64,000 bases of DNA from Caballeronia sp. TF1N1 (GTDB lineage Bacteria; Pseudomonadota; Gammaproteobacteria; Burkholderiales; Burkholderiaceae), in the NCBI RefSeq assembly GCF_022878925.1, contig NZ_CP084626.1, forward strand, positions 1,054,001 to 1,118,000. Reading direction: 5' to 3'. Position numbers and translations under genes: made by a program. This document shows positions 36,405 through 44,479 of this stretch, in pieces (within the stretch, counting starts at the first letter, position 1; the number at the start of each line of letters is the position of its first letter). The notes beneath the pieces were generated by a model. That model made no database searches and was not told the DNA's origin. It worked only from the letters and a program-made list of their open reading frames with translations.

Positions 36405-37745
36405 TCAACGGCGATGAAAACCTCCGCCACCGCCAAGTCCGCCACCGCCGTGAAAACCTCCGCCGCCGAAGCCGCCTTCGCGCTGCACGCCGCCGCCGCC
36501 CGCACCAAGACCTGGGCGCTGCACGCCGCCGCCGTTGCCGCCTACACGATTCTGCTGATTCGCGAACGACTGCCTGCTCGCTTGCCCGCGCTGAGCGTCC
36601 TGCCGGGCCGTGTTGCCGTCGCCCGCGCCGCGCAGCGCGTTATCGCGATTCACGCTCTGCGCACGCTGCCGCACGCCGTTGTTGTCGAGCGCGTTCTGAC
36701 CGCCGCCTTGCCGAATGTTCTGCACGCGCTGACTCGCATTCTGGTTGAGGTTCTGGCCGGTGCGCTGCTGCAGAGTCTGTGCGGCCTGCGCGCGGGCGTC
36801 GTTACGGCCGCGATACTGATCGCGGTTGGCCGCGCCGAGATTCTGATTGTTGAAGTTGTTTTGCCTGTTCGCGACGTTGTTCCGGTTGAACTGCGGGTCG
36901 TTGCGGTTCCAGTTCACGTTATTGCTGTTCGCGTTCAGGCGATTGTTCACGTTGATGTTGTTGTACCGATTGACGTTCACGTTCACATTGCCGTGGTTCC
37001 AGTCGCAATTGCCCCACAACGAATTCGCAACCGCGATGCCCGCGCCGAACGCGAGCCCCGTCGCGAATCCGGTGGCGATCGCATAGCCGGGCGGCGGCGG
37101 CACATACACCGGCGGATACGCGGGATACGGCCACGCGCCGTATACGACCGTCGGGTTGTAGGTCGGCACATAGACCACTTGCGGATTGGCAGGCTGAATC
37201 TGGATAGTCTGCTGCTCGACCACGATCTTCTGCTGCTCCGTGCTCTTGAGATTGCCCGCTGTCTGCGCGGCGCGGCGCAAGCGCTGCACGGAGTCCATCA
37301 CGTCGCTCGGCTGCGCAATGAACGCGTTGCCAAGTTGCGTCATCCAGTCGGGCTTGGATGCCATCGTCGCGAGCGCCTGCGGGAAAGCAACGAGCGATTG
37401 CACGCTCGGGTCCCACGGCTCGGACTGCACGGCCTTGACGGCATCGTCGCCCTTGATGTTCGAGTTGGTCTTCGACCATTGCGCGGCCTCGGTGACCTCT
37501 TGCGGGTACGTCGACGCCATCAGCACTTGCGCGAGCAGCGCATCGGGATAAAGCGCGACGGGCGCGGTGAGCGCGTCGAGTTGCTGATTGCCGAGCTTGG
37601 GCGCCGTACTGGCCGCGCCTTGAGTCTGCGCAAGCACGGACGAGCAATGCAGCGCGGCGAGCGGCATGGCGGCAAGCGCTGCGCACAGCGCGAGCATGCG
37701 GGCTTGCCGCGCGGGCCGGGTCAAACGGGTGCGATGAGCGGTCAA
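36405..37745 (-). CDS. Exported DUF3300 protein with Asn-rich and Gly-rich tail
   Basis: A 446-residue exported protein. No ATG fits: a TTG at 37745, eight bases behind a perfect GGAGG (37754-37758 complement), gives MTAHRTRLTRPARQARMLAL, a basic signal peptide with cleavage near VLAQ. An ATG 16 codons later is the alternative. The DUF3300 domain follows (about residues 50-230: QLDALTAPVALYPDALLAQV, VMDSVQRLRRAAQTAGNL, VVYVPTYNPTVVYG), then a Gly/Ala hydrophobic stretch (about 240-265), an Asn-rich segment (about 270-330) and a Gly-rich tail ending GGGGGFHRR. The tail suggests surface or matrix interaction, which is inference. Function unknown. Confidence 0.85.
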   Translation of the reverse strand: MTAHRTRLTRPARQARMLALCAALAAMPLAALHCSSVLAQTQGAASTAPKLGNQQLDALTAPVALYPDALLAQVLMASTYPQEVTEAAQWSKTNSNIKGDDAVKAVQSEPWDPSVQSLVAFPQALATMASKPDWMTQLGNAFIAQPSDVMDSVQRLRRAAQTAGNLKSTEQQKIVVEQQTIQIQPANPQVVYVPTYNPTVVYGAWPYPAYPPVYVPPPPGYAIATGFATGLAFGAGIAVANSLWGNCDWNHGNVNVNVNRYNNINVNNRLNANSNNVNWNRNDPQFNRNNVANRQNNFNNQNLGAANRDQYRGRNDARAQAAQTLQQRTGQNLNQNASQRVQNIRQGGGQNALDNNGVRQRAQSVNRDNALRGAGDGNTARQDAQRGQASRQSFANQQNRVGGNGGGVQRPGLGAGGGGVQREGGFGGGGFHGGGGLGGGGGFHRR

Positions 37746-38231
37746 TTTCAGTTCCTCCGTTGCACGGTATTCGATGCTTCGGGCGCGACCTTGGCGCCCG
37801 ACAGACACGCACACGCCGCCGCATGACGCGACATGCGCGCGAGAGATGAGCGTGAACCAGCGGGATGGATTGGCGGTACGAGAAGTAAGAGCGAAGCCGA
37901 TGAAAGGCAATGACGCGAAGCAAGCACCGAGGCAATCACGCTGCTTTTGGCAGCACTCAATTCAAACGTTTGCCCGCGTGCCGAAGCACCGTTTGAAAAG
38001 GCGATGAATGCGTTGTCGTGCATGACCTCGTTCTCGTAAGGAGGGTGCGGTCGAGTTACGGGCCGCCCTTGGAATGTGCCAACGTGATCCACGAAATATC
38101 ACGTTTTGCATGCGCGGACAACGAAGGAATGTCGAGAGAAGGGCGCGTGAATTGGAAGCGCAAATACGCATACGGCCAGCATCGAATGCCGGCCGTATGG
38201 TTGAAGATTGCCTTTAGGCAGTGAACTACGG
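37746..38231. other. 486-base gap with hairpins, no convincing gene
   Basis: It lies between two leftward units. At 38169-38199 an inverted repeat CATACGGCC / GGCCGTATG with an inner GCAT-CGA-ATGC stem is a likely 3' hairpin of the FixJ-type gene. At about 37939-37953 GCTGC-CAAAA-GCAGC (as read on the minus strand) sits in the probable promoter region of the DUF3300 gene. A leftward open frame at 37748-38092 has poor start context. I see no other signal. Confidence 0.5.
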
Positions 38232-38873
38232 TTATTGCTGCTGCGGCTTGTTTGAAAGCGCGAGACGCAGAAGGTCGGCAACGGTATTCACGGACAGCTT
38301 CTCCATGATGTTCGCGCGATGCGCTTCCACCGTCTTGATGCTGATGCCGAGATCGTCGGCGATCTGCTTGTTCAGCCGCCCGGCGATGATCCGCTCCAGC
38401 ACCTGATGCTCGCGCGCCGTGAGCTTGCCGAGCCGCTCGGCGGCCGCGCGTTGCTGCTGCACGCTGCTGCTTTCGTTGCGCGCTTTTTCGAGCATGCGCT
38501 CGACGAGCTTGCGCAGTTCGGCTTCGTCGAACGGTTTCTCGATGAAATCCATCGCGCCTTTCTTCATCGTCGAGACGGCCATCGGCACATCGCCGTGACC
38601 GGTCACGAAGATGATCGGCAGAAGCGAATTCTCGGCGATCAGCTTTTCCTGCAACTCGAGGCCGGTCATGCCGGCCATGCGCACATCGAGAATCAGGCAC
38701 GAAATGGCGCCCGAATGCGCGATCGGCAGATAGACGTCGAGGAACGATTCCGCGCTCGAAAAACACTGCACGCGATACCCGTTCGCCTCGAGCAGCCAGC
38801 GCAACGAATCACGCACGGCTTCGTCATCGTCCACGACAAAGACGGTTTCCTGAGTGGTGACTGGACTGCTCAT
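38232..38873 (-). CDS. FixJ/NarL-type response regulator
   Basis: A 213-residue transcription regulator. The receiver domain (about 1-125) has acidic residues in VFVVDDDEAVRDSL, phosphoacceptor Asp63 in LILDVRMAGMTGLELQ, and Lys in DFIEKPFDEAEL. A LuxR-type helix-turn-helix follows (LTAREHQVLERIIAGRLNKQ, SIKTVEAHRANIMEKL). Overall this is the FixJ class. Its ATG overlaps the kinase stop codon (ATGA), so kinase and regulator are translationally coupled and surely partners. GGGAG precedes the start. Targets are unknown; the closest divergent promoter is that of aceE. Confidence 0.93.
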   Translation of the reverse strand: MSSPVTTQETVFVVDDDEAVRDSLRWLLEANGYRVQCFSSAESFLDVYLPIAHSGAISCLILDVRMAGMTGLELQEKLIAENSLLPIIFVTGHGDVPMAVSTMKKGAMDFIEKPFDEAELRKLVERMLEKARNESSSVQQQRAAAERLGKLTAREHQVLERIIAGRLNKQIADDLGISIKTVEAHRANIMEKLSVNTVADLLRLALSNKPQQQ

Positions 38874-41422
38874 AGTTCTCCCGTAACTGTTTGTTGTCTC
38901 GTATGTTCGCTTTGCGACCCGGCGTTGCCGCCCGAGTCCGTGCCCGACCCATCCACTTCGCCGATCGGTAGGCTGCAATGGAAAGTCGCGCCGGTCACGT
39001 GTCCGTCCGATTCGACATTGTTCACGACCCAAAGGCGGCCGCGATGCGATTCGATGATCGAACGGCAAATGTTCAGCCCCATGCCCATGCCATCGGACTT
39101 GGTGCTGTAAAACGGTTCGAAGAGACGCTCGGCGGTGGCTTCATCCACACCCGGGCCCTGATCGACCACGCTGATGCACACCACGCCGCCGTCGAGCCGC
39201 TGCACGATCACGCGGATTACGGGATCGACGGCATTCGGTTTTGCATCATGCATTGCTTCGGCTGCGTTTTTCAACAGATTCACGAGCACTTGTTCGATCA
39301 GCACGGGATCGACGTAGATCACGGGCATGCGCGAGCGGATTTCCGTGACGATGCGAATCTTGCGTTTGCGCGCCTCGATTTCGGCGAGACCGACTGCATC
39401 CGCGACGATATCGGCCACGCGCGTCGCCTGCCGCTTCGGCTCGCTGCGCTTCACGAACTCGCGAATGCGCTTGATGATCATGCCTGCGCGCACCGCTTGC
39501 TGCGCGGTTTTTTCGAGCGCGGGCAAGAGCGATTCCTGTGTCATGCGCCCGGATTTCACCAAGGCGACGCAGCCCGAACAATAGTTGTTGATGGCCGCGA
39601 GCGGCTGATTCAGCTCATGCGCGAGCGACGACGCCATTTCACCCATCGTCATCAAACGGCTCGTGAACTGCAGCTTCTCTTCCTGCTGATGCGCGAGTTC
39701 CTGCGCCTGCTTGCGCTGCGTGATGTCGGTCGCGATCTGCATCTGCGCGAGATGGCCGTCCACCCACTGAATGTACTGGCGGCGCACTTCGAACCACTTC
39801 TGGATGCCTTCCACATAGACTTCCTGCGCGTCGGCCGAGCTTTCGGTCAGCGCGGTGGCGGGCAGTCCGGCGTAGGTATCGACCATGTCGATGGTGTCCG
39901 ACGAACTCAGCTCCGACGAACCCGAAGCGCCATCGAAACCGGCGCCCGCAAGCTGCAAGTGCCCGTCCGGACGAATGCCGAAGAGATGCCGGTAATAGCG
40001 GTTCGCGAACAGCAGTTCGGCTTCGTCGGCGGCGAGAACGGAGACGGCGGCATCGAGACTTTCGAGCACCGTGGTGAAGCGTTCGTGGGCCGCGGCGAGC
40101 TCTTCGCGCGCGCGCTTGGGTTCGGTGATGTCCGTCATCGACGACATCCAGCCGGTCTGGCGGCCCGAACTGTCGATCAACGGCGACACGTAAAGACGCG
40201 CGTGGAAGAACGAACCGTCCTTACGGCGCACGCGCAACTCGAAACCGGAAGAGGGCGCCTTGCCGCGCAGCGTCATGTCGAGTTGGCGCTGCATCTCGGG
40301 ATAGGCATCGCGCGGCCAGTACGGAAACGGCGCGTTCTTGCCGACGAGATCGCTTTCGTCCCAACCCGTCATGCGGCAGAACGCGGGATTCACGTGCGTG
40401 ATGCGGCCGTGCATGTCGAGCACGCGCATGCCGATCAAGACGGAGTTTTCCATCGCGCGGCGGAAGAACGCTTCGGCGTAAAGCGCCTGTTGCGCCTCGA
40501 AGCGCTGACGCGTGTGCTTCCAGAGACTCCACAAGCTCCAGAGCACGAAGCACGACAGGCCGGCGACGAGCCACACCAGCGTGTTGTTCGTGAAGTTCGT
40601 GAGCTGCGGATACGAATACACGCGCACCGACAACCCCTGGCCGGGCGGATCGAGCGGCAGATCGTAGAACATGTCGCGCGGCAGGCGTGGACGGCTCGAT
40701 GTCGTCGCGAGTTCGCGATTGTTCAGATCGGTGATGGAGATCTTGTACTTCGCCGACAGCTCGCTCGGAATGTCGTGCTTCAGAATGCCTTCGATGGAAA
40801 ACACCGCCGCGATGGACCCGAGGAATTCGCGGTCGCGAAACACCGGCGTTTGCAAGGTGATGTAGCCGTTGCCGAGGTCGTCGTAGAGTAAGGGCGAATA
40901 AACCTGGCGACGCGTCGTGCGCGCTTCCTCGAAGGCGGCCTGCACCGCTTCGTCCATCTGCGTGTCGTTGGGTTTGGCGAGCCGCGACCCGAGTACCGGC
41001 AGCGGCGTATTGGGCCAGCGCGGTTTGTGCTGGCTCGTGTACCAGTTCATGTAGAGGATCTCGGGATGCCCCTGCATGATGTCGGTGGAAGACGTCTGGA
41101 ATGTCTGAGGGTCGCCATGACCGCTTGCGATGTCTCGCGATAACGCCTGGATCTGCTCTTGCGCACCCGTCATCGAAAGACGAATCTGTTGCTGGGCCCA
41201 GGCGACGTTCCGGTATAGCGTGTCTTCCTGCTGCTGCTGCTCGCGGCGGTTGAGACTCCAGAGAATCAGGCTCATGACGACCAGAAAAACGAGGATCGAG
41301 ATGAGCGGCGTGAGTAAATAGGAGTTCGACCACCACGGTCCGTGGTGCCAGCGGGTGGGCGACGAGTCGGTCGGCTTGCGCGCGACCCGCGCCGAGCGTG
41401 CGAGAAGCCGATCGGTCAACAT
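38870..41422 (-). CDS. Membrane PAS-domain sensor histidine kinase
   Basis: An 850-residue kinase. TM1 lies at about residues 36-56 and TM2 at about 283-303, enclosing a periplasmic domain of about 225 residues that looks like a double-Cache/CHASE sensor. Two PAS domains follow (about 330-450, with HGRITHVNPAFCRMTGWDE and SSMTDITEPKRA, and about 455-580). The H-box is His602 in SSLAHELNQPLAAINNY, then N-box LLKNAAEAM and VDQGPGVD, GMGMGLNICRS. This is a FixL/DctS-like layout. The ligand is unknown. It is transcribed away from aceE across a 281-base gap. Confidence 0.92.
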   Translation of the reverse strand: MLTDRLLARSARVARKPTDSSPTRWHHGPWWSNSYLLTPLISILVFLVVMSLILWSLNRREQQQQEDTLYRNVAWAQQQIRLSMTGAQEQIQALSRDIASGHGDPQTFQTSSTDIMQGHPEILYMNWYTSQHKPRWPNTPLPVLGSRLAKPNDTQMDEAVQAAFEEARTTRRQVYSPLLYDDLGNGYITLQTPVFRDREFLGSIAAVFSIEGILKHDIPSELSAKYKISITDLNNRELATTSSRPRLPRDMFYDLPLDPPGQGLSVRVYSYPQLTNFTNNTLVWLVAGLSCFVLWSLWSLWKHTRQRFEAQQALYAEAFFRRAMENSVLIGMRVLDMHGRITHVNPAFCRMTGWDESDLVGKNAPFPYWPRDAYPEMQRQLDMTLRGKAPSSGFELRVRRKDGSFFHARLYVSPLIDSSGRQTGWMSSMTDITEPKRAREELAAAHERFTTVLESLDAAVSVLAADEAELLFANRYYRHLFGIRPDGHLQLAGAGFDGASGSSELSSSDTIDMVDTYAGLPATALTESSADAQEVYVEGIQKWFEVRRQYIQWVDGHLAQMQIATDITQRKQAQELAHQQEEKLQFTSRLMTMGEMASSLAHELNQPLAAINNYCSGCVALVKSGRMTQESLLPALEKTAQQAVRAGMIIKRIREFVKRSEPKRQATRVADIVADAVGLAEIEARKRKIRIVTEIRSRMPVIYVDPVLIEQVLVNLLKNAAEAMHDAKPNAVDPVIRVIVQRLDGGVVCISVVDQGPGVDEATAERLFEPFYSTKSDGMGMGLNICRSIIESHRGRLWVVNNVESDGHVTGATFHCSLPIGEVDGSGTDSGGNAGSQSEHTRQQTVTGEL

Positions 41423-41560
41423 GGAAGCGATTGTAACGCAGCGTCTGATTGTTAATTAGCGTAAAAAGGTGCTAGAGACGGCTCAATTGCGGGAAAAGGA
41501 GGAGAAAAGTCTGATTAAAAAAGCCTTATCGGACGGTGCATTGCAGCAATTTTCCGCATT

Positions 41561-41577
41561 ATGAGATCATCTCTCAT
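41561..41577. promoter_or_regulatory. Inverted repeat in the kinase-aceE gap
   Basis: ATGAGA-TCATC-TCTCAT is a perfect 6-bp dyad with a 5-base spacer. It ends 15 bases before the proposed aceE -35, an activator-like position. It fits no operator I can name. Confidence 0.5.
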
Positions 41578-41592
41578 GATTCGAAAAATTCC

Positions 41593-41622
41593 TTGCTACA
41601 AAGTCTGGACCCTATTTAGAAT
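41593..41622 (+). promoter_or_regulatory. Candidate sigma-70 promoter of aceE
   Basis: TTGCTA (41593-41598) and TAGAAT (41617-41622) are separated by 18 bases. Transcription would start near 41629, about 75 bases before the aceE ATG. Confidence 0.55.
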
Positions 41623-41703
41623 TGCCGGCACGCGGCCAGTGCCCGGTTTTCGGCGGGCGACTGTCGGCGGTTCTTAGAGCGATCCTCACATCAGGAGACG
41701 AGC

Positions 41704-44400
41704 ATGTCCGCTGTACCCGACGAAGTTCTCAAATATGTCGCCAATGCCAAAGACGACGATCCTCAGGAAACCGCCGAGTGGCTCGACGCACTCGACGGCG
41801 TCATTTCGGCAGTCGGTCCTGATCGCGCGCACTACCTGATCGAAAAGCAGATCGAATTCGCCCGCGTGCATGGCGAGCATCTGCCGTTTTCGGCGAATAC
41901 GCCCTATATCAATACGATTCCCGTCGCCGGCCAGGCCAAGATTCCGGGCGACCAGGACATCGAGCACCGCATTCGTTCGTACACGCGCTGGAACGCCATC
42001 GCCATGGTGTTGCGCGCGGGCAAGGACACCAATGTCGGCGGTCACATCGCTTCGTTTGCTTCGGCGGCGACGCTCTACGACGTCGGCTTCAATCACTTTT
42101 GGCACGCACCGTCGAAGGAACATGGCGGCGATCTCGTGTTCGTGCAGGGTCACTCGTCGCCGGGCGTCTACTCGCGCGCGTTCCTGCTCGGCCGTCTGAC
42201 CGAGGCGCAGCTCAACAACTTCCGTCAGGAAGTGGGCGGCGAGGGAATCTCCTCGTATCCGCATCCGTGGCTGATGCCGGACTTCTGGCAATTCCCGACG
42301 GTGTCCATGGGCCTGGGCCCGATCATGGCCATCTATCAGGCGCGTTTCATGAAGTACATGGAAGCGCGCGGTATCGTGAAGACGCAGGGCCGCAAAGTCT
42401 GGGCGTTCCTGGGCGACGGCGAAACGGACGAGCCGGAATCGCTCGGCGCAATCGGCATGGCCGGGCGCGAGCGTCTGGACAACCTCGTGTTCGTCATCAA
42501 CTGCAACTTGCAGCGTCTGGACGGTCCGGTGCGCGGCAACGGCAAGATCATCCAGGAACTCGAAAGCGAATTCCGTGGCGCTGGCTGGAACGTCGTCAAG
42601 GTAATCTGGGGCAGCCGCTGGGACGCGCTCTTCGCACGCGACAAGACCGGCGCGCTCATGCGCCGCATGATGGAAGTGGTCGACGGCGAGTACCAGACCT
42701 ACAAGTCGGAATCGGGCGCGTTCGTGCGCGAGCACTTCTTCAACACGCCGGAACTGAAGGCGCTGGTGGCCGACTGGTCCGATGAAGACATCTGGAACCT
42801 GAACCGCGGCGGCCACGATCCGCACAAGATCTACGCGGCTTACGATCAGGCGCAGAAGTCGAAGGGCTCGCCTACCGTGATCCTCGCCAAGACCATCAAG
42901 GGTTATGGCATGGGCGAACACGGCCAGGCCATGAACATCACGCACCAGCAGAAAAAGCTGCCGATCGACACGCTGAAGAAATTCCGCGACCAGTTCCGTC
43001 TGCCGTTGACCGACGAACAGATCGCCGACGTGCCGTATCTCACCTTCGAGGAAGGCTCGAAGGAACTGGAATACATGCGCGCCCGCCGTCAGGAACTGGG
43101 TGGCTATCTGCCGTCGCGCCGCGAGAAGGCGGAGTCGCTGCCGGTGCCGGAACTGTCGGCATTCGAGCCGCTGCTCAAGGGCACGGGCGAAGGCCGCGAA
43201 ATCTCCACGACGATGGCGTTCGTGCGGGTGCTCAACATCCTCTTGAAGGACAAGGCCATCGGCAAGCGTATCGTGCCGATCGTGCCGGACGAGTCGCGTA
43301 CTTTCGGCATGGAAGGCCTCTTCCGCCAGATCGGGATCTGGAATCAAGACGGCCAGAAGTACATTCCCGAAGACTCCGACCAGCTGATGTTCTACAAGGA
43401 ATCGGAAACCGGGCAGATTCTGCAGGAAGGCATCAACGAAGCCGGTGGCATGTGTGACTGGATCGCGGCCGCGACGTCGTATTCGACGCACGGCGAGATC
43501 ATGATCCCGTTCTACATCTTCTACTCGATGTTCGGCTTCCAGCGCATCGGCGACCTGGCCTGGGCGGCGGGCGACATGCGTTCGCGCGGCTTCCTGCTGG
43601 GCGGCACCGCTGGGCGCACGACGCTCAACGGCGAAGGCCTGCAGCACGAAGACGGCCACTCGCTGCTGTGGGCAGCATCGATCCCGAACTGTGTGAGCTA
43701 CGACCCGACCTTCGGTTACGAACTCGCGGTCATCATGCAGGACGGCCTGCGCCGCATGGTCGCCGACCAGGAAGATGTGTATTACTACATCACCGTGATG
43801 AACGAGAACTACGAGCATCCGGCGATTCCGCAAGGCGAGTCGGTTGCCGCGGACATCATCAAGGGCATGTACGCGTTCAGGAAGGCCGAAGGCGCGGCAA
43901 AGGGTCCGCGCGTCCAGTTGATGGGCGCGGGCACGATCTTCAACGAAGTGATCGCCGCCGCCGACTTGCTCAAGAACGACTGGGGCGTGGCCGCCGACCT
44001 GTGGAGCGTGCCGAGCTTCACGGAACTGGCTCGCGAAGGTCAGGCAATCGACCGCTGGAATCTGCTGCATCCGGCCGACGAAAAGCAAGTGCCGCATGTC
44101 ACCAAGCTGCTCAAGGGCGCGCAAGGTCCGGTGATCGCGTCGACGGATTACATCCGCGCGCTCGTCGACCAGATTCGCGCCTATGTCCCGAACAAGTTCG
44201 TGGTGCTCGGCACCGACGGCTACGGCCGCTCGGACACGCGCGAAGCACTGCGCCACTTCTTCGAAGTCGACCGCTACTGGGTCACGCTGGCCGCGCTCAA
44301 CGCGCTCGCCGACGAAGGCACGATCGAGCGCAAGGTCGTCGCTGAGGCGATCAAGAAGTACAACCTCGACCCGGCTAAACCCAACCCGATGACCGTCTAA
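41704..44400 (+). CDS. aceE: Pyruvate dehydrogenase E1 component, homodimeric
   Basis: An 898-residue thiamine-diphosphate enzyme that decarboxylates pyruvate and loads acetyl groups on the E2 lipoyl domains. It belongs to the single-chain AceE type, not the alpha/beta type. The TPP motif region FLGDGETDEPESLGAI ... NLVFVINCNLQRLDGPVRGN and the pyrimidine-domain part TSYSTHGEIMIPFYIFYSMF are clear. Length is close to E. coli AceE (887). AGGAG at 41692-41696 precedes the ATG. It heads the aceE-aceF-lpdA cluster. Confidence 0.97.
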   Translation: MSAVPDEVLKYVANAKDDDPQETAEWLDALDGVISAVGPDRAHYLIEKQIEFARVHGEHLPFSANTPYINTIPVAGQAKIPGDQDIEHRIRSYTRWNAIAMVLRAGKDTNVGGHIASFASAATLYDVGFNHFWHAPSKEHGGDLVFVQGHSSPGVYSRAFLLGRLTEAQLNNFRQEVGGEGISSYPHPWLMPDFWQFPTVSMGLGPIMAIYQARFMKYMEARGIVKTQGRKVWAFLGDGETDEPESLGAIGMAGRERLDNLVFVINCNLQRLDGPVRGNGKIIQELESEFRGAGWNVVKVIWGSRWDALFARDKTGALMRRMMEVVDGEYQTYKSESGAFVREHFFNTPELKALVADWSDEDIWNLNRGGHDPHKIYAAYDQAQKSKGSPTVILAKTIKGYGMGEHGQAMNITHQQKKLPIDTLKKFRDQFRLPLTDEQIADVPYLTFEEGSKELEYMRARRQELGGYLPSRREKAESLPVPELSAFEPLLKGTGEGREISTTMAFVRVLNILLKDKAIGKRIVPIVPDESRTFGMEGLFRQIGIWNQDGQKYIPEDSDQLMFYKESETGQILQEGINEAGGMCDWIAAATSYSTHGEIMIPFYIFYSMFGFQRIGDLAWAAGDMRSRGFLLGGTAGRTTLNGEGLQHEDGHSLLWAASIPNCVSYDPTFGYELAVIMQDGLRRMVADQEDVYYYITVMNENYEHPAIPQGESVAADIIKGMYAFRKAEGAAKGPRVQLMGAGTIFNEVIAAADLLKNDWGVAADLWSVPSFTELAREGQAIDRWNLLHPADEKQVPHVTKLLKGAQGPVIASTDYIRALVDQIRAYVPNKFVVLGTDGYGRSDTREALRHFFEVDRYWVTLAALNALADEGTIERKVVAEAIKKYNLDPAKPNPMTV

Positions 44401-44417
44401 AGGCATCGCCCCCGTGC

Positions 44418-44463
44418 GTTGTGATGCGGCGCGCTCCCGAAGCGGGGGCGCGCCGCATGCAAC
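44418..44463 (+). other. Strong stem-loop in the aceE-aceF spacer
   Basis: ATGCGGCGCGCTCCC (44424-44438) pairs with GGGGGCGCGCCGCAT (44444-44458), 15 bp with one T-G pair, around a GAAGC loop; GTTG/CAAC extends it outward past a small bulge. It has no T-run, so it is not a simple terminator. It ends three bases before the aceF Shine-Dalgarno. Confidence 0.75.
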
Positions 44464-44479
44464 ACAGGAGACACTAATA

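Noticed and set aside
37748..38092. A leftward 114-codon frame upstream of the DUF3300 gene, starting within the gap
   Set aside because: Start context is poor (GAGG only two bases away at the internal ATG) and the sequence overlaps the likely DUF3300 leader.
41686..44406. A 906-codon open frame antisense to aceE
   Set aside because: It mirrors the G/C third-position bias of aceE. The translation is His/Arg/Asp/Val-rich with no domain, as expected for an antisense shadow.
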